Positions 1 to 4,281 of a stretch of DNA of 5,881 nt are shown piece by piece (the first letter of the stretch is position 1; each line of letters starts with the position of its first letter). The DNA comes from JBDSSS01 sp038224055. GTDB lineage: Bacteria; Actinomycetota; Actinomycetes; Actinomycetales; Dermatophilaceae. The notes under the pieces were generated by a model, which saw only the letters and a program-made list of their open reading frames with translations, was not told where the DNA came from and made no database searches. Location: NCBI GenBank assembly GCA_038224055.1, contig JBBRGO010000211.1, positions 1-5,881 of the forward strand, in the 5' to 3' direction. A program made the position numbers and the translations under genes.

Positions 1-14
1 CACCTTCACCTCCT
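1..14 (-). promoter_or_regulatory. Shine-Dalgarno and possible GTG start of next minus-strand gene
   Basis: Read on the minus strand, bases 14 to 6 give AGGAGGTGA, an almost perfect complement to the 3' end of 16S rRNA. A GTG lies at 3-1, five bases after AGGAGG, so a further gene in the same direction probably starts at the very edge. Its coding sequence is outside the window and cannot be identified. In many actinobacteria the gene after fabF encodes a DUF3145 protein, but that is only expectation from known gene order. The site lies 11 bases beyond the large palindrome, so that structure would sit in the leader of this gene if the two are cotranscribed. Confidence 0.55.
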
Positions 15-25
15 GAGACCCACGA

Positions 26-65
26 GAGCTGCCCCTGTCCCACCGCGGTGGGACAGGGGCAGCTC
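26..65. terminator. Perfect 40-bp palindrome after fabF, probable stem-loop terminator or attenuator
   Basis: Bases 26-65 equal their own reverse complement with no mismatch; the centre is CCGCGG. As RNA this gives an 18-bp stem (26-43 with 48-65) and a four-base CGCG loop, very stable and GC-rich. It begins 60 bases past the fabF stop on the minus strand. There is no T-run on either side, so it is not a canonical rho-independent terminator, although actinobacteria often end transcripts at stems without a U tract. Being symmetric, it could act in both directions. It could also be a processing or stability element, or a protein-binding site. The palindrome is certain; its role is inferred. Confidence 0.6.
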
Positions 66-72
66 CGACCCT

Positions 73-100
73 CGGCCCCGCGGCCGTCCCACACGGTGGG
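73..100. repeat. Two small stem-loops in the fabF 3' untranslated region
   Basis: Between the fabF stop and the 40-bp palindrome there are two short inverted repeats. CGGCC (73-77) pairs with GGCCG (82-86) around CCGC, and CCCAC (88-92) pairs with GTGGG (96-100) around ACG. The second resembles the core of the larger palindrome: bases 86-100 match 37-52 except for one missing base. They may be relics of a duplicated terminator core or simply extra structure in the transcript tail. Confidence 0.4.
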
Positions 101-124
101 GGTGGCGGGGGCCGACGTCGTGGG

Positions 125-1375
125 TCAGGTGCTCCGGATCGCCAGGGCCACGTTGTGGCCGCCGAAGCCGAAGGAGTTGTTGAGCGCCGCGATGTCGCCG
201 TCGGGCAGGGTGAGGTGCTCGCCCGTCACGACGTTGAGCGGGATCGCGGGGTCCTGGTCGTCGAGGTTGATCGTCGCGGGCACGATGCGGTGGTAGACCG
301 ACAGGATGGTGAAGACCGCCTCGAGTGCCCCGGCCGCACCGAGCAGGTGGCCGGTCATCGACTTCGTGGCGGTGATCGCGATGTCGTCGGTGTAGTCGCC
401 GAAGGCGCGCTTGATCGCGTTGTACTCGGCCACGTCTCCGACGGGCGTGGACGTCGCGTGCGCGTTGATGTGGATGATGTCCGAGAGCGCGAGGTCGGCA
501 CGCTCCACCGCGGAGCGCATCGCCCTCGAGGCGCCCGACCCGTTCGGCTCGGGAGCGGTGATGTGGTGGGCGTCTGCCGACATGCCGACGCTTGCGAGCT
601 CGGCATAGATGCGGGCTCCGCGGGCCTTCGCGTGCTCCTCGGACTCGAGGACGATCACGGCGGATCCCTCGCCGAGGACGAAACCGTCGCGGCCGGTGTC
701 GTAGGGGCGCGAGGCCTTCTCGGGGTCGTCGTTGCGGGTCGAGAGCGCCTGCATCGCGGCGAAGCCGGCGATCGGGAGCGCGTGAACGGCCGCCTCGGTG
801 CCACCGGCGACGACGATGTCGGCGCGGCCGGTGCGGATCATGTCGATGGCGTAGCCCATCCCCTCGGCGCCGGACGCGCATGCGCTGACGGGGGTGTGGG
901 CGCCCGCCCGGGCACCCAGGTCGAGGGAGACCGCCGCGGCTGGACCGTTGGGCATGAGCATCGGGACCGCGAGCGGGTAGACGCGACGGGGGCCCTTCTC
1001 GCGCAGGTTGTCCCACTGGTCCAGCAGGGTCCAGACGCCGCCGATCCCCGAACCGATGACGACGCCGAGGCGCTCGGGGTCGACCTCGGGCGAGCCCGCA
1101 TCCGCCCACGCCTCGCGCGAGGCGATGAGGGCGTACTGGCTCGACGGGTCGAGGCGGCGGGTCTCCACCTTGGTGAGGACCTCACCGGGCGGGGTCTTGA
1201 TCGTCGCGGCGAAGGTGACGGGCAGCTCGTGCTTGGCGACCCAGTCGTACTCCATCGTGCGGGCGCCCGAGCGTCCGGCGAGGATGGCTTCCCACGTCTC
1301 GGGGACGGTGCCGCCGACGGGAGTGGTCGCACCGAGTCCGGTGACGACGACACGGCGGTCGCGAATGGACGTCAT
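125..1375 (-). CDS. fabF: Beta-ketoacyl-ACP synthase II
   Basis: FabF condenses malonyl-ACP with a growing acyl-ACP, releasing CO2 and lengthening the chain by two carbons in the cytosolic type II pathway. The 416-residue product has the usual KAS I/II length and both thiolase-fold halves. The active site is intact: Cys166 in VSACASGAEG, His306 in NAHATSTPVGD, Lys338 and His343 in KSMTGHLLGAAG, and the gating Phe402 in NNSFGFGGHN. NAHAT rather than NAHGT is, from memory, common in actinobacterial KAS enzymes such as KasA. The ATG at 1375 has GAGGAG nine bases upstream, and the protein begins close to the conserved RRVVVTGLG strand. It is the last of the four fab genes, 224 bp after acpP, with repeats between them that could set its expression separately. 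Mycolic-acid KasA/KasB is a less likely alternative. Confidence 0.96.
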   Translation of the reverse strand: MTSIRDRRVVVTGLGATTPVGGTVPETWEAILAGRSGARTMEYDWVAKHELPVTFAATIKTPPGEVLTKVETRRLDPSSQYALIASREAWADAGSPEVDPERLGVVIGSGIGGVWTLLDQWDNLREKGPRRVYPLAVPMLMPNGPAAAVSLDLGARAGAHTPVSACASGAEGMGYAIDMIRTGRADIVVAGGTEAAVHALPIAGFAAMQALSTRNDDPEKASRPYDTGRDGFVLGEGSAVIVLESEEHAKARGARIYAELASVGMSADAHHITAPEPNGSGASRAMRSAVERADLALSDIIHINAHATSTPVGDVAEYNAIKRAFGDYTDDIAITATKSMTGHLLGAAGALEAVFTILSVYHRIVPATINLDDQDPAIPLNVVTGEHLTLPDGDIAALNNSFGFGGHNVALAIRST

Positions 1376-1401
1376 GGTGACGTGCTCCTCAAGGTCGTAT
1401 G

Positions 1402-1491
1402 CGGGGTGGGTCGTGGCGGTGCGGGTCAGGTCGGTGCGGGTCGGAGCGGCGCGGTTCGAGTCCGTGCGGGTGGGTGCGGTGCAGGTCCGGG
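1402..1491. repeat. Degenerate 15-bp tandem repeat array, six units
   Basis: Six consecutive 15-base units start at 1402, 1417, 1432, 1447, 1462 and 1477. The plus-strand consensus is about CGGTGCGGGTCGGGT. Units two and three share their first eleven bases exactly; the others differ at several positions. The array lies in the acpP-fabF gap and ends about 26 bases before the fabF start codon, so it would form much of the fabF leader, where the minus-strand RNA is C-rich and G-poor. A period of 15 is a multiple of three and keeps frames open, explaining open frames with pentapeptide-like repeats here. I see no evidence that it is translated. It may be a minisatellite or a set of protein-binding sites. 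Confidence 0.7.
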
Positions 1492-1516
1492 CGTTGACGC
1501 AGGAGGTGGGTCAACG
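1492..1516. promoter_or_regulatory. 7-bp inverted repeat (CGTTGAC / GTCAACG) upstream of fabF
   Basis: CGTTGAC at 1492-1498 and GTCAACG at 1510-1516 are perfect inverted repeats with an 11-base spacer. The half-site separation, 18 bp centre to centre, is close to two helical turns, as for a dimeric regulator. On the minus strand the first arm includes TTGAC, resembling a -35 box, but I find no convincing -10 at the right distance. It borders the 15-bp repeat array. Function is unknown; a weak RNA hairpin is the alternative. Confidence 0.35.
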
Positions 1517-1545
1517 GCGTGCGAATGCCGCTGGGCGTCGTCCCG

Positions 1546-1583
1546 TGTGACCGGCACCCGGCGCTGGACGAGCGCCGGTCACA
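1546..1583 (-). terminator. Stem-loop after acpP, possible partial terminator
   Basis: Starting 16 bases past the acpP stop on the minus strand, TGTGACCGGC (1546-1555) can pair with GCCGGTCACA (1574-1583), a perfect 10-bp stem. Alternatively CCGGCGCT (1558-1565) pairs with AGCGCCGG (1571-1578) around a five-base loop, with TGTGA/TCACA (1546-1550 and 1579-1583) stacking outside it across a bulge. There is no U-run, so read-through into fabF is likely. This fits a partial terminator or a processing site that leaves more acpP than fabF message. The pairing is visible; the role is inferred. Confidence 0.5.
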
Positions 1584-1584
1584 G

Positions 1585-1601
1585 GACGGCATGATGCCGT
1601 C
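1585..1601. repeat. 17-bp inverted repeat overlapping the acpP stop codon
   Basis: GACGGCAT (1585-1592) and ATGCCGTC (1594-1601) flank a single central base. As RNA it gives a six-pair stem with a five-base loop. It overlaps the TGA of acpP at 1600-1602, so ribosomes finishing acpP would melt it. Together with the next stem-loop it makes two hairpins in tandem at the end of the acpP message. Confidence 0.5.
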
Positions 1602-1848
1602 AGGCCTGGGCGTTGTTGATGAAGGTGACTGCGTCACGAACCGTCTTCAGGTTCTTGACCTCGTCGTCCGGGATGCGCACGCCGAACTTCTCCTCCGCGT
1701 TGACGACGATCGTCATCATCGAGAGGGAGTCGATGTCGAGGTCCTCCGTGAAGGACTTGTCCATCTCCACGTCGCCGGTGTCGAGGCCGGTCTCCTCGTT
1801 GACGATCTCCGCGAGACCCTCGAGGATCTCCTGCTCGGACTGAGCCAT
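1600..1848 (-). CDS. acpP: Acyl carrier protein
   Basis: AcpP carries acyl intermediates as thioesters on a 4'-phosphopantetheine arm and shuttles them between FabD, FabH, FabF and the reductases and dehydratase encoded elsewhere. The 82-residue acidic product is the normal ACP length. The prosthetic group site is Ser41 in DLDIDSLSMM, with helix III following at EEKFGVRIPDDE. The variant DIDSLS instead of DSLD is seen in actinobacterial ACPs; this is from family knowledge. The ATG at 1848 is preceded by AAGGAG at seven bases, a strong site suited to an abundant protein. It lies 123 bp after fabH and 224 bp before fabF, so unlike fabD-fabH it is not tightly coupled to its neighbours. The hairpins after its stop may raise its transcript level relative to fabF. 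A dedicated polyketide ACP is unlikely in this context. Confidence 0.96.
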   Translation of the reverse strand: MAQSEQEILEGLAEIVNEETGLDTGDVEMDKSFTEDLDIDSLSMMTIVVNAEEKFGVRIPDDEVKNLKTVRDAVTFINNAQA

Positions 1849-1971
1849 CTGTCTGCTCCTTGTGTGGTGGTGTGTGGTGCTGGTGGTCTGGCTCGGCCGG
1901 TCAACCTTCGTTGGGTGTCCGTCCGTTGGCCCCGAATGACCCGTCGGGACCGGCGGGAACTGGGGGTTGCC
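1849..1971 (-). promoter_or_regulatory. fabH-acpP intergenic region with A/C-rich acpP leader
   Basis: The 123 bp between the fabH stop and acpP carries no gene. On the minus strand, 1887 to 1861 consists almost only of A and C (CACC/ACAC repeats, one G), directly before the AAGGAG of acpP. Such a stretch would be unstructured in mRNA and could favour efficient initiation. A TTGACC at about 1905-1910 resembles a -35 box, but no good -10 follows. An imperfect stem (1928-1934 with 1945-1951, one mismatch) is weak. A 12-bp palindrome (1968-1979) spans the fabH stop. I cannot support a promoter or terminator here. Confidence 0.35.
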
Positions 1972-3030
1972 CTAGGGCAGGACCACGACCTGGGCGGCGT
2001 AGACGAGGCCGGCACCAAAGCCGATCTGGAGGGCCAGGCCCCCGCTCGGGGCCTCGCCCTCGGCGAGCATCCGGGTCGTGGCGAGCGGGACGCTCGCTGC
2101 GGAGGTGTTGGCGGTCGTCACGATGTCGCGGGCGATCGGGATGTCCGCCGGCAGCTTCAGCTGCTTGGCCATCGCGTCGATGATCCGGATGTTGGCCTGG
2201 TGCGGGATGAACGCATCGAGGTCGTCGGCCGTGATCCCGGCCCTGTCGATGGCCTGCTGGGCGACCGGGGCCATGCCCCAGACGGCCCAGCGGAAGACCG
2301 TCTGCCCGGCCATCCCGATCGAGGGCCACACGGCCTTGTCGGCCTGGGCGTCCTTCCACGAGTCGCGGACATCGGTCCACGCCTGCCGTTGGGAGATCGC
2401 GTCTCGTTGGGCGCCGTCGGAGCCCCACACGGTCGGCCCGATGCCGGGGGTGTCACTGGGGCCGATCACGCAGGCGCCCGCGCCGTCGCCGAAGATGAAG
2501 GCGCTGCCGCGGTCGTAGGGGTCGGTGAAGTCCGAGAGCTTCTCGACGCCGATGACCAGGACGTAGTCGACCGAGCCGGCCTTGACCATGTCGCTCGCCA
2601 TCGCGACGCCGTAGCAGTAGCCGGCGCACGCGGCCGAGATGTCGAGGGCGGGGGCGGTCGAGCCGAGTCGATGGGCGAGCTCGGGCGCGGCTGCCGGGGT
2701 CTGGAAGGGGTGGGTCACGGTGGCCAGCAGGACGAAGCCGACCTGGTCGGCGGTGATCCCCGCGTGGTCCAGAGCGGCCCGGGAAGCCGCTTCGGCCATG
2801 TCGATGACGCTCTCGTCGGCGGCTGCGAAGTGCCGGCTGACGATGCCCGATCGTTCGCGGATCCACTCGTCGCTCGAGTCGATCTTGTCGACGAGCTCGG
2901 AGTTCATCACGACGCGCTCGGGGCGGTAGGCGCCCACGCCCATCATGCGGGAGTGGCGCTGGCCCTCGAGGGCGGCGAGCGTGCCGGTGCCCTTGGGGAC
3001 GCGGGGAGGGGAGGTGCTCTCGTTGGTCAC
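1972..3030 (-). CDS. fabH: Beta-ketoacyl-ACP synthase III
   Basis: FabH starts fatty acid synthesis by condensing an acyl-CoA primer with malonyl-ACP. In actinobacteria it often accepts branched primers and so sets the iso/anteiso pattern; substrate choice cannot be read here. The 352-residue product carries the complete triad: Cys135 in DISAACAGY, His277 in IPHQAN and Asn308 in TANTSAAS, plus the C-terminal GFGAGLVYAA motif. The start is the GTG at 3030: it overlaps the fabD stop as GTGA and has AGAAGG six bases upstream. The frame stays open far upstream, but that part lies inside fabD and is Arg/Pro-rich shadow sequence. The protein has about 25 residues before the conserved GVGAYRP strand, longer than the E. 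coli enzyme; the ATGs at residues 29-30 are too late because they start within that strand. Coupling to fabD suggests balanced synthesis. Confidence 0.95.
   Translation of the reverse strand: MTNESTSPPRVPKGTGTLAALEGQRHSRMMGVGAYRPERVVMNSELVDKIDSSDEWIRERSGIVSRHFAAADESVIDMAEAASRAALDHAGITADQVGFVLLATVTHPFQTPAAAPELAHRLGSTAPALDISAACAGYCYGVAMASDMVKAGSVDYVLVIGVEKLSDFTDPYDRGSAFIFGDGAGACVIGPSDTPGIGPTVWGSDGAQRDAISQRQAWTDVRDSWKDAQADKAVWPSIGMAGQTVFRWAVWGMAPVAQQAIDRAGITADDLDAFIPHQANIRIIDAMAKQLKLPADIPIARDIVTTANTSAASVPLATTRMLAEGEAPSGGLALQIGFGAGLVYAAQVVVLP
3027..3030 (-). promoter_or_regulatory. GTGA stop/start overlap coupling fabD and fabH
   Basis: On the minus strand the four bases read GTGA: GTG starts fabH and TGA ends fabD. 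The AGAAGG serving fabH lies inside the last fabD codons. This arrangement typically gives translational coupling through termination-reinitiation, and it fixes the fabH start. Confidence 0.85.
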
Positions 3031-4235
3031 AGAGTGCCTTCTCGGGAGATCGGATGGAGACGGAGGAGAGGTTGACCGGGGGAGACGGGGTCGCCGTCCT
3101 CCACGAGCCACTCGATGACCTGACCGCCGCGGTGTGCCGTGGCGTCGTGGGTGTCGTGCAGGGTCTCGACGCGAGCCACGACCGACCCGGGGTCGACGAG
3201 GTCGCCCGGGGTGGCGTCGCCGGTGCGGACCTGACCGGTGGACGGGCTGACGACGAGTCGCCACGCCCGGGCCTGGACCCGGGGGTCCTCGGACATGCCG
3301 CCGTCGTCGGCTGCGTGCTCGCGCACCATGCGGCGTGCGGCCTCGAGGTCGTCGGGAGTCTTGAGGGCGAGGGTCTCGACGCCGGGCATCGCCCGCTTGG
3401 CGAGGCCGACGAGCGTGCCGGCGGGGGGGATCTCGATGAGACCCGTGATGCCCATGTCGGTCATGGTGCGCATGCACAGGTCCCATCGCACCGGGTTGCT
3501 CACCTGGTTGACGAGCCGGCCCAGCACGTCCGGTCCCGCGTGGACGACGGTGCCGTCGGCGTTGGACAGCAGGGTCGTGCGCGTGTCGTGCGTCGAGATC
3601 GCCAGGGCGTAGCCGGCGAGCAGGTCGACCGCCGGAGCCATGTGCGTGGTGTGGAAGGCACCGGCGACCTGGAGCGGGATGACCCGGGCCTTGGTGGGTG
3701 GCTCCGCCTTGAGGGACTCGAGCTGCTCCATCGTGCCGGCAGCGACGACCTGACCCGCGCCGTTGATGTTGGCCGGCGTGAGGCCGTGACGTTCGAGGGT
3801 TGCGAGCACCTCGTCGGGGTCTCCACCGAGCACAGCTGCCATCCCGGTCGGCGTGACGGCGCTCGCCTCGGCCATGGCCCGCCCGCGCTCACGGACGAAC
3901 ACCATGGCCTGCTCGGCCGAGAGCACACCCGTCGCGGCGGCGGCCGTGATCTCGCCGACGGAGTGCCCCGCCGCCACCGAGACGGCCCGGAACCCGTCGG
4001 CGGGCTGCTCGAAGAGAGCGAGGAGCGAGACGAGTCCGGCACCGACGATGAGCGGCTGCGCGACTGCCGTGTCCTTGATCGTCGCGGCGTCGGACGCGGT
4101 GCCGTGGGCGACGAGGTCGAGGCCGGCGACGGCACCGAGCCACGTCAAGCGGTCACGAAAACGTGGGAGCTCGAGCCACGGGGCGAGGAACCCGGGCGTC
4201 TGGGAGCCCTGTCCGGGGCAAACGATGGCTAGCAC
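3027..4235 (-). CDS. fabD: Malonyl-CoA:ACP transacylase with C-terminal biotinyl/lipoyl-like domain
   Basis: FabD moves malonyl from malonyl-CoA to AcpP, supplying extender units to FabH and FabF. Residues 1-305 form a complete transacylase: the N-terminal CPGQGSQTPG with oxyanion Gln9, nucleophile Ser92 in GHSVGE, malonate-binding Arg117 in RERGRAM, His195 in GAFHT, Gln244 in NQVSNPVRW, and the EIPPAGTL loop near 268-275. The usual length is about 310; here 402. Residues about 314-402 form an extra domain resembling biotinyl/lipoyl carriers, with PGDLVDPGSVVARVE then LVEDGDPVSPGQPLLRL, but ETLHD replaces the EAMKM motif, so the modified lysine is absent. The GTG at 4235 is the only plausible start because an in-frame TAA lies 21 bases upstream; GGGGAG sits ten bases before it. 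It follows fasR by 46 bp and overlaps fabH. The transacylase call is secure; the role of the tail is unknown. Confidence 0.95.
   Translation of the reverse strand: MLAIVCPGQGSQTPGFLAPWLELPRFRDRLTWLGAVAGLDLVAHGTASDAATIKDTAVAQPLIVGAGLVSLLALFEQPADGFRAVSVAAGHSVGEITAAAATGVLSAEQAMVFVRERGRAMAEASAVTPTGMAAVLGGDPDEVLATLERHGLTPANINGAGQVVAAGTMEQLESLKAEPPTKARVIPLQVAGAFHTTHMAPAVDLLAGYALAISTHDTRTTLLSNADGTVVHAGPDVLGRLVNQVSNPVRWDLCMRTMTDMGITGLIEIPPAGTLVGLAKRAMPGVETLALKTPDDLEAARRMVREHAADDGGMSEDPRVQARAWRLVVSPSTGQVRTGDATPGDLVDPGSVVARVETLHDTHDATAHRGGQVIEWLVEDGDPVSPGQPLLRLHPISREGTL
3051..3281 (-). other. Biotinyl/lipoyl-like domain encoded in-frame at the 3' end of fabD
   Basis: FabD residues 319-395 look like one barrel-sandwich carrier domain. 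Its first half has VVSPSTGQV and PGDLVDPGS; its second half has GGQVIEWLVEDGDPV and PGQPLLRL, spaced as in biotin carboxyl carrier proteins. Where carriers have E-A-M-K-M, this protein has Glu357, Thr358, Leu359, His360 and Asp361, so biotin or lipoate attachment at the usual site is not possible. There is no stop between it and the transacylase, and the ATG at residue 314 lacks a clear ribosome binding site, so a fusion is favoured over a separate gene. It may be a docking or structural domain. Confidence 0.65.
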
Positions 4236-4248
4236 AGTCCCTACTCTC

Positions 4249-4261
4249 CCCGGTTACCGGG
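4249..4261. promoter_or_regulatory. 13-bp inverted repeat overlapping the fabD ribosome binding site
   Basis: CCCGGT (4249-4254) and ACCGGG (4256-4261) are perfect inverted repeats around one base in the 46-bp fasR-fabD gap. On the minus strand the second arm runs into GGGGAG (4251-4246), the likely fabD Shine-Dalgarno, so folding would hide part of it. It may be an operator half, a weak translational control hairpin or a short fasR terminator stem without a U-run. Confidence 0.4.
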
Positions 4262-4281
4262 CAGGAATCCGCCACCGATTG

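Noticed and set aside
155..1594. Plus-strand open frame of 479 residues across fabF and the acpP-fabF gap
   Set aside because: It is antisense to fabF with full catalytic motifs. Its product is a Gly/Arg/Val-rich composition typical of frames opposite GC-rich genes, with no recognisable motif.
1389..1637. Minus-strand 82-residue frame between acpP and fabF with HRPDP-like repeats
   Set aside because: It begins inside acpP in another frame. The peptide repeats follow from the 15-bp DNA repeat, and no ribosome binding site supports it.
1519..3075. Plus-strand open frame of 518 residues across acpP and fabH
   Set aside because: It runs antisense through two well-supported genes and two intergenic regions without a domain; a GC-bias shadow.
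3030..3296. A separate small carrier-protein gene starting at the internal ATG (3296-3294)
   Set aside because: The frame is continuous with the transacylase, no stop intervenes and there is no clear Shine-Dalgarno before the ATG. An internal start in addition to the fusion cannot be excluded.
3423..3429. Run of seven G residues inside fabD as a possible frameshift or slippage site
   Set aside because: The frame reads through correctly to EIPPAGTL and the C-terminal domain, so there is no sign of a frameshift.
3031..3486. A 152-residue N-terminal extension of FabH
   Set aside because: The extension lies wholly inside fabD in another frame and is Arg/His/Pro-rich. The GTG at 3030 with its ribosome binding site and GTGA overlap explains the start.
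3054..4232. Plus-strand open frame of 392 residues opposite fabD
   Set aside because: It mirrors fabD almost end to end, with Asp/Gly/Val/Arg-rich low-complexity product and no motif.
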